DNA of 64,000 bases from Streptomyces sp. SCSIO 75703 (lineage in GTDB: Bacteria; Actinomycetota; Actinomycetes; Streptomycetales; Streptomycetaceae), in contig NZ_CP144555.1 in the NCBI RefSeq assembly GCF_036607905.1, forward strand, positions 3,224,001 to 3,288,000. The letters are read 5' to 3'. Each line of letters starts with the position of its first letter. The stretch's first letter is position 1. The notes under the pieces are model-generated. The model had not been told where the DNA came from, searched no databases, and saw nothing but the letters and a program-made list of their open reading frames with translations. The position numbers and the translations under genes were made by a program. This document shows positions 52,963 through 61,896 of the stretch, piece by piece.

Positions 52963-53376
52963 CTAGCCGAGCACCTCGGCGGCGGCCGGCGAGGAGTCCT
53001 TCAGGAACTGGCTGCAGCGCTCGTACTCCTCCTCCTCGCCGATACCCCGCGCGGCGCGGGCGAGGGCGTGCAGGGCCCGCAGGAAGCCGCGGTTCGGCTC
53101 GTGCTCCCACGGCACCGGGCCGTGGCCCTTCCAGCCGCTGCGGCGCAGCGCGTCCAGGCCCCGGTGGTACCCGGTGCGGGCGTAGGCGTACGACTCCACG
53201 ACACCGCCCCGCTCGTACGCCTCGTCGGCGAGGCGGGCCCAGGCCAGCGAGGACGCCGGGTACTTGGCGGCGACGTCGGTGGCGGAGGCCCCGCCGGCGA
53301 GCATCTCGCGCGGTCCGGGGTCGTCGGGGAGGTGGGTCGGGGGCGGTCCCCCGAGAAGGTTCTCGTGAATGGCCAT
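52963..53376 (-). CDS. DUF3151 domain protein
   Basis: A 137-residue protein with ATG at 53376. It is helical, with AIHENLLGGPPPTHLPDDPG at the N-terminus, ASSLAWARLADEAYERGGVV and YARTGYHRGLDALRRSGWKG in the middle, and RGFLRALHALARAARGIGE later. This is the full DUF3151 pattern, an actinobacterial family without known function. It lies near the aldolase-pyrE genes as in other streptomycetes, here with an MFS gene inserted between. Confidence 0.9.
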   Translation of the reverse strand: MAIHENLLGGPPPTHLPDDPGPREMLAGGASATDVAAKYPASSLAWARLADEAYERGGVVESYAYARTGYHRGLDALRRSGWKGHGPVPWEHEPNRGFLRALHALARAARGIGEEEEYERCSQFLKDSSPAAAEVLG

Positions 53377-53437
53377 GGCTCCAGTCTGCGCCATCGCCCG
53401 CGCGCCCCGGTCTCCGCACGGTCGGCCCCCCGGGCCA

Positions 53438-53497
53438 CCGGCCTCCGTCAGTCCCCGGGGCCGGTCGCCGGCCTCCGTCAGCCCCCGGGGCCGGTCG
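53438..53497. repeat. 30-bp tandem duplication at the MFS gene end
   Basis: Two 30-bp copies, 53438-53467 and 53468-53497, differ at one base and begin CCGGCCTCCGTCAG. The second copy contains the MFS stop codon (53478-53480). Because the unit is a multiple of three it could extend the C-terminus if the stop were lost. It was probably made by slippage. Confidence 0.75.
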
Positions 53498-54953
53498 CCG
53501 GGCGGGCGCGTTCCCCTTCCAGCGGGGGAACCGCGACCGAGCCGTGGGTGCGGCACTCGGGCCGGCGGCAGTCCGGCGCCGGGCGGCGCACCGTGGTGAA
53601 GGCGATCAGCGAGCCCACCACCAGCACGCCCGCGCAGATCGGCATCGCCGAGCCGAACGCCGCGTCGAACAGGCGCGGCGTCCGGTACGCCTCCTGCCCC
53701 ATCCCGGTGAGCAGCGGCAGCGCGGCCACCGCGACCAGCCCCGCCGCCCGCGCGGTCGCGTTGTTGACCCCGCTGGCCAGGCCGGCCCGCGCGGTGTCCA
53801 CAGAGGCCAGCACGGTCGCCGTCAGCGGCGCGACCAGCGTGACCATGCCCATCCCCATGACCACCAGGGCGGGCAGCACGTCCGCCGGGTAGGAGGCGCC
53901 GGGCCCCACCCGCAGCATCAGCAGCATCCCGAGGGCGCACAGCAGCGGGCCGACGGTGAGCTGGAGGCGCGGGCCGATCCGCTCGCCCAGCTCCCCGGAG
54001 CGGGCGGAGAGCAGCAGCATGAGCACCGTGGTCGGCAGCAGCGCGGTCCCCGCGGCCAGCGCCGACCAGCCGACGACCACCTGGAGCTGGAGCGCGGTCA
54101 GGAAGAAGAAGCCGCCGAAGGCCGCGTACACGCAGAGGGTCACGATGTTGACGGCGGTGAACTGCCGGGAGGCGAAGACGTCCGGCGGCACCATCGGGTC
54201 CGGCCGGCGCCGCTCGACCAGGACGAAGGCGACGGCCGCCGCCACCCCGGCCACCGCCGCGGCGCCGACCACCCAGGTCGCCGAGCGCGCCTCGATCAGC
54301 GCGAAGGTGATCAGCGCCAGGGCCGCCGCGCCGAGGGCCGCGCCGAGCACGTCGAAGCGGGCGTGGGCGCGCTCGTCGGAGGACTCGGGCACGTGCCACA
54401 GGGCGATCGGCGCGCACAGCAGCGCCAGCGGCACGTTGAGCAGGAACACCCAGCGCCAGCCGGGCCCGTCCACCAGGAAGCCGCCGAGGAACGGCCCCAC
54501 CGCCGCGCCGACGCCGCCGAAACCGGACCACAGGCCCACCGCCCGGCCCCGGTCGTCGGGGTGGAAGGTCGCCTGGATGAGCGCGAGCGAGCCGGGCGTC
54601 AGCAGCGCGCCGCCGGCCCCCTGCAGCGCCCGCGCGGCGATCAGCACCTCGGCGCTGGGCGCGAGCCCGCACAGCAGCGAGGCCGCCGCGAACCACAGCA
54701 CGCCGAGCACGAAGACGCGGCGCCGGCCGAACCGGTCGCCGAGGGCGCCGCCGAGCAGGATCAGCCCGGCCAGCGTGACCATGTAGGCGTTGACCGTCCA
54801 CTGCAGGGCGGCGAGGCCGGTGCCGAGGTCGCGGCCGATGTGCGGCAGGGCGACGTTGACGACGGTCGAGTCCAGCAGGGCCATGCTGGAGCCGAGCACG
54901 GTGGTGAGCAGCACCCACCGGCCTTGCGTCGAGGCCAGCCGTACGTCGGGCAT
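53478..54953 (-). CDS. MFS drug exporter, DHA2 (EmrB/QacA) type
   Basis: A 491-residue protein with an ATG start and about 14 hydrophobic segments. Motif D1 is LDSTVVNVALPHIGRDLGTG, motif A is GGALGDRFGRRRVFVLGVLW, and motif C-like sequence is GFGGVGAAVGPFLGGFLVDG. These mark a proton-driven multidrug exporter. The tail (CRTHGSVAVPPLEGERARPA) is soluble. It lies between DUF3151 and the aldolase gene, and no regulator is adjacent. Confidence 0.92.
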   Translation of the reverse strand: MPDVRLASTQGRWVLLTTVLGSSMALLDSTVVNVALPHIGRDLGTGLAALQWTVNAYMVTLAGLILLGGALGDRFGRRRVFVLGVLWFAAASLLCGLAPSAEVLIAARALQGAGGALLTPGSLALIQATFHPDDRGRAVGLWSGFGGVGAAVGPFLGGFLVDGPGWRWVFLLNVPLALLCAPIALWHVPESSDERAHARFDVLGAALGAAALALITFALIEARSATWVVGAAAVAGVAAAVAFVLVERRRPDPMVPPDVFASRQFTAVNIVTLCVYAAFGGFFFLTALQLQVVVGWSALAAGTALLPTTVLMLLLSARSGELGERIGPRLQLTVGPLLCALGMLLMLRVGPGASYPADVLPALVVMGMGMVTLVAPLTATVLASVDTARAGLASGVNNATARAAGLVAVAALPLLTGMGQEAYRTPRLFDAAFGSAMPICAGVLVVGSLIAFTTVRRPAPDCRRPECRTHGSVAVPPLEGERARPATGPGG

Positions 54954-54968
54954 TCCCCAGGTATACAG

Positions 54969-54997
54969 CGAGCCCGGCGCGCGGGGCGCCGGGCTCG
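54969..54997. terminator. Terminator hairpin after the aldolase gene
   Basis: A perfect 12-bp stem CGAGCCCGGCGC / GCGCCGGGCTCG with a 5-nt loop lies 27 bp after the aldolase stop and just before the MFS start. It probably separates the two transcripts. Confidence 0.65.
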
Positions 54998-55023
54998 TGG
55001 GTCGGCCGGGTGACGGCCGGGTG

Positions 55024-56055
55024 CTACTTGATCCGCGTACCGGCGGAACGCAGGTGGCCGCAGGCCTCGACGACCCGCGCGGCCATCGACGCCTCGGCCA
55101 GCTTGCCCCAGGTCCGCGGGTCGTAGGTCTTCTTGTCGCCGACCTCGCCGTCGACCTTCAGGACGCCGTCGTAGTTCTGGAACATGTGGGCGGCGACCGG
55201 ACGGGTGAAGGCGTACTGCGTGTCCGTGTCGATGTTCATCTTCACCACGCCGTTGTCCAGCGCGGTGGCGATCTCCTGCTCGCTGGAGCCGGAGCCGCCG
55301 TGGAAGACGAAGTCGAACGGCTTGCTGCCGGCCGGCTGCCCGTACTTCGCGGCGACGCCCTCGTTCAGCTCCTTGAGCAGCTCGGGGCGGAGCACCACGT
55401 TGCCCGGCTTGTACACGCCGTGCACGTTGCCGAAGGAGGCGGCGAGCAGGTAGCGGCCCTTCTCGCCGAGGCCGAGCGCCTCGGCGGTGCGGATCGCGTC
55501 CTCGACCGTGGTGTAGAGGGAGTCGTTGATCTCGTGGGAGACGCCGTCCTCCTCGCCGCCGGTCGGGGTGATCTCGACCTCCAGGACGATGCGGGCGGCG
55601 CGGGCGCGCTCCAGCAGTTCCTGGGCGAGGGTGAGGTTGTCCGAGAGGGTCTCGGCCGAGCCGTCCCACATGTGGGACTGGAACAGCGGGTCCCGGCCGG
55701 CCTTGACGCGCTCCTCGGAGACGGCGAGCAGCGGACGCACGTAGCCGTCCAGCTTGTCCTTCGGGCAGTGGTCGGTGTGCAGGGCGATGGTGACGTCGTA
55801 CTTCGCGGCGACGATGTGCGCGAACTCGGCGAGGGCGACCGCGCCGGTCACCATGTCCTTGCTGTGCTGGCCGCCCAGGAACTCGGCACCGCCGGTGGAG
55901 ATCTGGACGATTCCGTCGCTCTCCGCCTCCGCGAAACCGCGCAGGGCCGCGTGCAGCGTCTGGGAGGAGGTCACGTTGATGGCCGGGTAGGCGAACTGTC
56001 CTGCCTTCGCCCGGTCCAGCATCTCGTTGTAGACCTCGGGAGTTGCGATGGGCAT
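55024..56055 (-). CDS. fbaA: Class II fructose-bisphosphate aldolase
   Basis: A 343-residue protein with an ATG start. It cleaves fructose 1,6-bisphosphate in glycolysis and works in reverse for gluconeogenesis. The catalytic Asp and first zinc His lie in IALHTDHCPKD. FQSHMWDGSAETL, LEVEITPTGGEEDG with an acidic metal region, and FVFHGGSGSSEQEI are class II stretches, and VKMNIDTDTQYAFT is near the phosphate site. Length and motifs are normal. Confidence 0.96.
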   Translation of the reverse strand: MPIATPEVYNEMLDRAKAGQFAYPAINVTSSQTLHAALRGFAEAESDGIVQISTGGAEFLGGQHSKDMVTGAVALAEFAHIVAAKYDVTIALHTDHCPKDKLDGYVRPLLAVSEERVKAGRDPLFQSHMWDGSAETLSDNLTLAQELLERARAARIVLEVEITPTGGEEDGVSHEINDSLYTTVEDAIRTAEALGLGEKGRYLLAASFGNVHGVYKPGNVVLRPELLKELNEGVAAKYGQPAGSKPFDFVFHGGSGSSEQEIATALDNGVVKMNIDTDTQYAFTRPVAAHMFQNYDGVLKVDGEVGDKKTYDPRTWGKLAEASMAARVVEACGHLRSAGTRIK

Positions 56056-56202
56056 CTGTCCGCTCCTTGTGTGCGCGGGTGGGCACGTACGGATGGTGTC
56101 GTGTACGTCTTACGGCCCTGACCTGAACCTTGGGTGCGACGTCATCGTCGGGCCCCATCTTTCCAGACGAAGCGGGATACTCCGAGTGGACCCGGAGGGA
56201 CC

Positions 56203-56751
56203 TCAGTCCAGTCCCAGCTCGTCCTTGCCGTACGCGTGGAGGTACGGCACCCCGGCCCCCGCCCGGATCTTCTCGTCGGCGCCGGTGGCCCGGTCGACGA
56301 TGGTGGCGACGGCGACGACCTCGGCACCGGCCTCGCGGACGGCCTCGACCGCGGTGAGCGGGGAGCCGCCGGTGGTGGAGGTGTCCTCGACGACGAGCAC
56401 CCGGCGGCCCCGGATGTCCGGGCCCTCGACGCGCCGCTGGAGCCCGTGGGCCTTGGCGGCCTTGCGGACGACGAAGGCGTCGAGGCGGCGGCCCCGCGCG
56501 GCGGCGGCGTGCAGCATCGCGGCGGCGACCGGGTCGGCGCCCATGGTCAGCCCGCCCACGGCGTCGAACTCCAGCCCCTCGGTCAGGTCCAGCAGCACCT
56601 GGCCCACCAGCGGGGCGGCCTCGCCGTCGAGGGTGACGCGCCGCAGATCGACGTAGTAGTCGGCTTCCAGACCCGAGGAGAGGGTCACCTTGCCGTGCAC
56701 GACGGCCTTGTCCTTGATCTGCTGCAGCAGCGCGCCGCGTACCTCACTCAT
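56203..56751 (-). CDS. pyrE: Orotate phosphoribosyltransferase
   Basis: A 182-residue protein with an ATG start. The PRPP-binding loop is RVLVVEDTSTTGGSPLTAVE (acidic pair and TTGG). FDAVGGLTMGADPVAAAMLH and RLDAFVVRKAAKAHGLQRRV carry the substrate-side Lys/Arg residues. It converts orotate to OMP in pyrimidine synthesis. It follows the epimerase-like gene by 10 bp and precedes the aldolase gene by 147 bp, so the three may be partly co-transcribed. Confidence 0.95.
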   Translation of the reverse strand: MSEVRGALLQQIKDKAVVHGKVTLSSGLEADYYVDLRRVTLDGEAAPLVGQVLLDLTEGLEFDAVGGLTMGADPVAAAMLHAAAARGRRLDAFVVRKAAKAHGLQRRVEGPDIRGRRVLVVEDTSTTGGSPLTAVEAVREAGAEVVAVATIVDRATGADEKIRAGAGVPYLHAYGKDELGLD

Positions 56752-56761
56752 GCCGGCCAGC

Positions 56762-57556
56762 TTAGAGCCGGCGCCAGCTCCAGGTCGTATGGGCCTCCAG
56801 CGGCTCCAGCGGGGTGACCAGGCGCGGCCGGGTGTTCAGCCCGTCGGGCGGGCCGGTCTGCGGTTCGACGCAGACGGCGGCGTCCTGCTCGTCGTAGACG
56901 ACGACCCACGGCTCGCGGCTGGTCACCCGCAGCTCCAGCCGTTCGGGCCAGGTCAGGGTGACGTCGACGCCGTCGGGCATGCCGAAGCAGTCGTCCCAGG
57001 GGCCGGGGAGCGGGTCGATCCGGCGGCCGGTGGGCAGGTGGTCGGCGCCGCGCTCCTCCTGCCAGGCCGGTTCGAAGGCGATCCGCACACCCTCGGAGGT
57101 GCCGCCGAGGGTGCGGTCGAACCACGGGTGCCAGCCGGCCTGCGCCGGGAAGGAGGACTCGTACGTCTCCACGGAGAGGGTCAGCGTCAGCGCGTCCGGC
57201 GCGAGCGAGATCACCTGCGTGACCCGGCCGGGGTAGGGCCAGGGAGCGGTGAGGTCGTGGGTGAGCACGGCCTCGCCGGCGTCGGCGCGGGCGGTGCGCC
57301 AGACCCCGTCGCGGGCGGTGCCGTGGATGGCGTGCGGCGGGGAGTTCAGCGGCATCTGGTGGACGTCGGCGCCGTCGCGGAAGCGGCCGTCCCGGATGCG
57401 TCCGCACCACGGGACCATCGGGAAGCTGCCGTAGCGGTCGCCCTGGCGGAGCAGTTCGGTGCCGCCGACGCGGAGCCCGCCGATCCGGCCGCCGTCGCCC
57501 GGCAGTACGGTCGCCTCCGCGTCGCCCGCGGTCAGCGTGATGGGTGTGTCACTCAC
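56762..57556 (-). CDS. Aldose 1-epimerase-like protein
   Basis: A 264-residue protein with a GTG start. It has the galactose-mutarotase-like beta-sandwich: LPGDGGRIGGLRVGGTELLR, SFPMVPWCGRIRDGRF, HAIHGTARDGVWR with a catalytic His, and AGWHPWFDRTLGG with a second His. PQTGPPDGLNTRP resembles the C-terminal Glu region of the family (here VCVEPQTGP). It likely interconverts sugar anomers or binds phosphosugars. Its short distance to pyrE suggests one operon. Confidence 0.88.
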   Translation of the reverse strand: MSDTPITLTAGDAEATVLPGDGGRIGGLRVGGTELLRQGDRYGSFPMVPWCGRIRDGRFRDGADVHQMPLNSPPHAIHGTARDGVWRTARADAGEAVLTHDLTAPWPYPGRVTQVISLAPDALTLTLSVETYESSFPAQAGWHPWFDRTLGGTSEGVRIAFEPAWQEERGADHLPTGRRIDPLPGPWDDCFGMPDGVDVTLTWPERLELRVTSREPWVVVYDEQDAAVCVEPQTGPPDGLNTRPRLVTPLEPLEAHTTWSWRRL

Positions 57557-57801
57557 GCCCCGACCCTACTGGGGTGATCGGCCCCGGCGCCCGCACTCCG
57601 CCGACGGGGCCCCGGCGCGGTTTCGGCGGGCCCGGCCCGAAGCCCGTGTCCCCGCCGGCGGGGCCCGGCGGGGGCCCGTCCCCGCGGCGGCCGTACCCCG
57701 GCAGGCCCCCGGCCAGACGGGACCGGACGCGGTCGGACAGGCCGGTCCCCGGCCAGACGGTCCGGCCGCCGGCCGGACAGGCAGGGCCGGCCCCGGTCGT
57801 G

Positions 57802-58641
57802 TCAGCGGCGGCGGCGCAGGGCGCGGCCCACGACGATCGCCGAGGCGACGACCAGGGCGGCGGCGGGAGCGGCCCAGCGCAGCGGGGTGGTGGTCGCGGC
57901 GGCCTCCGGGGCCGGGACCGGCGCGTACCGGCCGCGCGGCGGGGCGTGGTCGACCTCCTCGGCGCTGCGGCCGATCATCGTCCGCCGGGCGTGGGCCGCC
58001 TCGGCGGGCGGCTCGGTGCCGGGCGGCTCCGTGAGGTCCGCGGTGTCGGGGGTCTCGGTCAGCTCCGGTACGTCGGGGGTGTCGGGGATCTCGGGGAACC
58101 CGTCGTGCCCGGACTCGCCCTCGCGGCCGTCGGCGCCGGGGCCCACGTCCTCGTCGGCGTCCGGGTCGAGGGAGGACGGCGGGACCTCGGTGTCGAAGAC
58201 CGAGGCGGGCCGGTCCTGGGCCGCGGCGGCGCCCGCGTTCTCCGCGAACCGGGTCAGCAGCCGGGCCGCCGCGGCGGCCACCGCGTCCCCGGGCAGTTCC
58301 GTGACCCGGCCGTCGGCGACGGCGGTCCCGTCGAAGACGAGGACGCAGCCGCCCTCGGCGTCCCGCAGCCGCAGCGTCAGCGCGAGGGAGACGGTGCCGC
58401 TGCCGCGCGCCTCGCCGGCCTCGCCCTCGACGTCGTAGCCGCCGTCGGCGCGGGCGGTCACACCGAGGGTGCCGCGGTAGGTGATGGAGTGGCCGCCGAC
58501 GCGCAGCTTCAGCCGGCCCGTGCCGGGCTCGGCGCCGGCGTCCTGCTGGAGCCCGGGAACCGCCCGCGCGACCCGGGCCGGGTCGGCCAGCACGTCCCTG
58601 AGCCGCTCGGCCGCCACCGGTACGAACACCTCATGCTCCAT
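57802..58641 (-). CDS. SRPBCC (CoxG-like) protein with C-terminal membrane anchor
   Basis: A 279-residue protein with ATG at 58641. The SRPBCC fold covers 1-150 (HEVFVPVAAERLRDVLADPA, VARAVPGLQQDAG, GGCVLVFDGTAVADGRVTEL). It continues into a long acidic Pro/Asp/Glu-rich linker and a single helix near 253-272 (WAAPAAALVVASAIVVGRAL) ending in RRRR. This matches CoxG-type proteins, membrane-tethered on the inside. CoxG helps oxidoreductase assembly in other bacteria; no such enzyme is adjacent here. Confidence 0.82.
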   Translation of the reverse strand: MEHEVFVPVAAERLRDVLADPARVARAVPGLQQDAGAEPGTGRLKLRVGGHSITYRGTLGVTARADGGYDVEGEAGEARGSGTVSLALTLRLRDAEGGCVLVFDGTAVADGRVTELPGDAVAAAAARLLTRFAENAGAAAAQDRPASVFDTEVPPSSLDPDADEDVGPGADGREGESGHDGFPEIPDTPDVPELTETPDTADLTEPPGTEPPAEAAHARRTMIGRSAEEVDHAPPRGRYAPVPAPEAAATTTPLRWAAPAAALVVASAIVVGRALRRRR

Positions 58642-58731
58642 GTCTCCGCACCCTACCCACCCCGCCCCCGCCCCACCCCTCACCGCGGGGAAGTCGCCCC
58701 TCCCCGGGGACGTCCGGGCCCCCGCGCCCGC

Positions 58732-60414
58732 TCAGTACCGGGGGTGGACCAGCGTCGAGGGCGGCGGCCCGGGGTCGCGGGCGGGCCCCGCGGACCGGGC
58801 CGCCTCGGCGAGCGCGGCGGGGGTGAGGGTGCGCGGGCGCGGACCGGCGCGGTCCACGCGCAGGTCGGGCGAGGAGCGGGCGGCCAGCACGAAGCCCCAG
58901 TCGCCGGGGGCCGCCGCCGTACCATGGGGCCGGTCGCCGCCGGGGGCCCGGCCGCCGACCCGGTAGGGGGTGGTGCGCAGGCCCGCCGCGCGCAGCGTCG
59001 AGTCCACCGTCCAGAAGGTCACCGGCTGCGAGGCGAGGGGGCCGCCGTGCACCACCAGCCTCCCCTGGGGGGCGAGCACCCGGCGGACCAGGGCGTAGAA
59101 CTCCTGCGAGTACAGCTTCGTACTGGCCGTGAGCCCCGGGTCCGGCAGGTCCGAGATCACCACGTCGTACGGAGCCGCGGGGCCGCCGCGCAGCCGGCGG
59201 AAGGCGTCCGCGGCGGTGACGTGGACGCGCGGGTCGCCGTAGGCGTGCTCGTTGAGCGCCGACAGTCCCGGGTCACGCCGGGCCAGGCGGACGAGGTCGG
59301 GGTCGAGTTCGAGCACGTCGACCCGGCGCACGTCCGGGTGGCGCAGCACCTCCCGCGCGGCGAGCCCGTCGCCGCCGCCGAGGATGAGCACGCGCGCGTG
59401 CGGGCCGGTCATGGCGGGGAAGACCAGCGCCTCGTGGTAGCGGCGCTCGTCGGCGCCGTCGACCCGCAGCCGCCCGTCCAGGAAGAGCCGTAACGGCCGG
59501 CCGCCGGTGCCCCCGGCGAGGACCACCTCCTGCACGTCCGTGCGCACGGCCACGCGGACGTCCTGGCCGTAGACGGCGTGGCGGGCGGCGCGTTCGAAGT
59601 CGTCGGCGAGGACGGTGGCGGCGGCGAGCACGGCGAGCACCACGACGTTGACGGTCACCAGCAGCCAGCGGGCCCGCCGGGTGAGGTCGCCGCGGAAGAG
59701 GCCGAGCACCAGCGCGGCCCCGACCACCGCGTTGACCGTGCCGGTGACCAGCGCGCCGGTCAACTGGCCGAGGAAGGGCAGCAGGACGAAGGGGAAGGCG
59801 AGGCCGCCGACGAGCGCGCCGACGTAGTCCGCGGCGAACAGGTCGGCGACGGCGCCGCCCGCGTCCTGCCGCCGGATGCGCTGGATCAGCTCCATCAGCA
59901 GCGGCACCTCGGCGCCGATCAGCAGGCCGATGGTGAGCGAGAAGGCGACCAGCAGGACGTGCGGCCCCTCGGCCCACAGCCCGTCCCAGCCGCCGGTCCA
60001 GGCGAAGACGGCGTACAGGGCCATGGCACTGGAGCCGCCGACGAGGGCGAGGACCGCCTCGACGGCGCCGAAACCGGCGGCGGCGAACCGGCGCAGCCGT
60101 TTGGCGGCGAGGGACCCGATGCCCATGGCGAAGACCATCACGGAGAGCACGACGGACGCCTGGGTGACCGAGTCGCCGATCAAGTAGGAGGCGAGGGCGA
60201 CGAGTTCGAGTTCGTAGACGAGCCCGCAGGCCGCGCAGACGAAGACGCCCGCCAGGACGAGGAACCGCCCGGTGCCCGGCCGGACCGGCAGCCCGGCCGC
60301 CGGTGCGCGGGCGACCGGGCCGGGTGCCGGGGCGGGTTCCGGGCCGGGGGGACCGCCTGGGCGGCCCCAGGACGGCGGGGAGCCGGGAGGGGCGGGCGCT
60401 TGCGGTTCGATCAC
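58732..60414 (-). CDS. Membrane spermidine-synthase-like protein
   Basis: A 560-residue protein with a GTG start. The N-terminal 45 residues are Pro-rich. Seven hydrophobic segments cover about 50-270 ([20 protein letters not shown]). The polyamine-synthase fold follows: [19 protein letters not shown] (S-adenosyl site), [17 protein letters not shown], and [23 protein letters not shown]. It may transfer aminopropyl groups, but fused membrane forms are poorly studied. The DUF2617 gene lies just upstream on the same strand, a common pairing. Confidence 0.87.
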   Translation of the reverse strand: MIEPQAPAPPGSPPSWGRPGGPPGPEPAPAPGPVARAPAAGLPVRPGTGRFLVLAGVFVCAACGLVYELELVALASYLIGDSVTQASVVLSVMVFAMGIGSLAAKRLRRFAAAGFGAVEAVLALVGGSSAMALYAVFAWTGGWDGLWAEGPHVLLVAFSLTIGLLIGAEVPLLMELIQRIRRQDAGGAVADLFAADYVGALVGGLAFPFVLLPFLGQLTGALVTGTVNAVVGAALVLGLFRGDLTRRARWLLVTVNVVVLAVLAAATVLADDFERAARHAVYGQDVRVAVRTDVQEVVLAGGTGGRPLRLFLDGRLRVDGADERRYHEALVFPAMTGPHARVLILGGGDGLAAREVLRHPDVRRVDVLELDPDLVRLARRDPGLSALNEHAYGDPRVHVTAADAFRRLRGGPAAPYDVVISDLPDPGLTASTKLYSQEFYALVRRVLAPQGRLVVHGGPLASQPVTFWTVDSTLRAAGLRTTPYRVGGRAPGGDRPHGTAAAPGDWGFVLAARSSPDLRVDRAGPRPRTLTPAALAEAARSAGPARDPGPPPSTLVHPRY

Positions 60415-60502
60415 GCAGTGACGTTACGTCACGCTTCGGTCGCGCACCGTCACCCACACGTGTGAAACTACCGGACAGGTGAGCCCCAGAGGTTTACGCG
60501 GC

Positions 60503-61039
60503 TCACACTCCGGACGCGCTGAGCTGCGGCGACGGCACCCGGACGCCCACCCGGGTCCGGGTCGCCACCAGCTGGCCGTCCTGCGGATAGGCGTGCCAGG
60601 TCCGCCAGTGCACCTGCCCCTCGTGACGGCGGGCCATCAGCGCCGTGAAGGCGTGCGGGCTGCCCGGGAAGACGCCGGCCAGCCCGTGCGGGTGGTCGGC
60701 GACCAGCGCCAGCAACTCCTGGGCCCGGCCGGCGAAGGAGCCCGGCGTCATCACCTCCACCCGGGCGGCGAACTCGTACTCCCAGTCGCCCACCCGCTTG
60801 GCCACGCCGAGCGGGAGGGGGGTGCTGCTGCCCGGGATGCACGCCACCGTCTCCGAACAGACGCCGCGCTCCTCCTCCAGCAGGACTTGGTGGGAGGCGC
60901 CCAGGAGCCGCAACTGCAATCTGGCTCCGGCGAGTTCGAGGTCGAGGGCGGCCAGCGCCGGCAGCGGTTCGCGCCCCAGGGCCCAGGCCAGGTCGGCGGC
61001 GCGCGTGTCGGTGTAGGCGGTGTTCAGGGTCGTGAGCAT
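60503..61039 (-). CDS. DUF2617 family protein
   Basis: A 178-residue protein with ATG at 61039. Conserved stretches are MLTTLNTAYTDTRAADLAWA, LQLRLLGASHQVLLEEERG, and HAFTALMARRHEGQVHWRTWH. It has no membrane segment and no known activity. It is encoded 88 bp before the membrane spermidine-synthase-like gene on the same strand, and this family is repeatedly found with that enzyme, so a role in polyamine metabolism is possible. Confidence 0.85.
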   Translation of the reverse strand: MLTTLNTAYTDTRAADLAWALGREPLPALAALDLELAGARLQLRLLGASHQVLLEEERGVCSETVACIPGSSTPLPLGVAKRVGDWEYEFAARVEVMTPGSFAGRAQELLALVADHPHGLAGVFPGSPHAFTALMARRHEGQVHWRTWHAYPQDGQLVATRTRVGVRVPSPQLSASGV

Positions 61040-61433
61040 GGATCGGCTCCGCAAGCGCACATGGTGAGGAGGGTGCGGGCCTGCCCCCGGTCGGTGCCGG
61101 GAAGGCGGCCCGGTCAGCCCAGTCGGCCGGCCGGAAGGGAAGACGAGAGGTGGCCGAGGGGCTGCGTCGGTGAAGAGAGCGAATCACGAACTGGGCCGCC
61201 ACCACAGCGTTTTTACCCAACTTCGTGGTGTTTCCATCCCTCAGAGGGCCCTACAGTTCACCTGTTCAACAACACGGCACGCAGGGCCCGCACACGGCCG
61301 GCCGCGCGCCGGTGCGCGAAAACGCCCGCCGGCACGGTGCCGACGGGCGCTCCCCCCGGGCCCGCCCGGTTCCCCGGTACGGTCCCGGTGCGGAGGATGC
61401 GGTTCCCCCTGGCCGGAGCTCAGCTGCCCCGTG
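61040..61433. other. Region between DUF2617 and the Gly/Cys-rich peptide gene
   Basis: This 394-bp region has no gene. The segment 61185-61265 is less GC-rich (GCGTTTTTACCCAACTTCG) and probably contains the DUF2617 promoter on the minus strand. The terminator of the peptide gene lies at 61323-61349. Confidence 0.45.
61323..61349 (-). terminator. Terminator after the Gly/Cys-rich peptide gene
   Basis: Nearly perfect 13-bp arms CGCCCGCCGGCAC / GTGCCGACGGGCG with one mismatch form a hairpin. On the minus strand it is followed by GTTTTCG, so it is oriented to end the upstream minus-strand gene. Confidence 0.6.
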
Positions 61434-61745
61434 TCAGCTGCCTCCACCGCATCCGCCGCCGCCTCCTCCCCCGCAGGACGACCCGCCCGAGCAGGACGAG
61501 CCGCCGGAGCAGGAGTGGCCCGAGTGGTGGCCGCCGGACGAACCCCCGCCGTCCCCGCCGGCCCACCAACTGTGTCCCCCGCTGTCCCCGGCACCCCCGG
61601 TGTCCCCCGAGGACCCGGCCCGACGGCCGCGGGCCGACCCGCGGACCGGACGGCGGACCGGCCCGCGGACCGGACGGCGCCGGCCGGACAGCACTCCCCA
61701 GCCGGCCAGTGCGGCGACGGCGAGCAGGACGATGACGACGACCAT
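61434..61745 (-). CDS. Gly/Cys/His-rich small membrane protein
   Basis: A 103-residue protein with ATG at 61745. A single N-terminal membrane helix lies at about 2-20 (VVVIVLLAVAALAGWGVLSG). A basic stretch with Arg-Pro repeats (RRPVRGPVRRPVRG) follows. The C-terminal half is almost entirely Gly, Ser, His, Cys and Trp (SGGHHSGHSCSGGSSCSGG, then a Gly/Cys run). Such tails also end some actinobacterial TIGR04222-like membrane proteins. It might bind metal or be exposed at the surface. The composition is not explained by GC bias alone, since Cys and His codons are kept. Confidence 0.7.
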   Translation of the reverse strand: MVVVIVLLAVAALAGWGVLSGRRRPVRGPVRRPVRGSARGRRAGSSGDTGGAGDSGGHSWWAGGDGGGSSGGHHSGHSCSGGSSCSGGSSCGGGGGGGCGGGS

Positions 61746-61896
61746 GGCGCACCCTCCTTCCGATTCCCCCCTCGGCCGGAGCCCGGAGGGTCCCGAAGCG
61801 CCCCCCGTGGGTGCCTCGCTCGGTGCGTGCCCGGGACATGCCCCCGCCCGCGCCCCGTCAAAGCGGAGTTGAGGAAGTCCAGAGCTTGGGCGCAGG

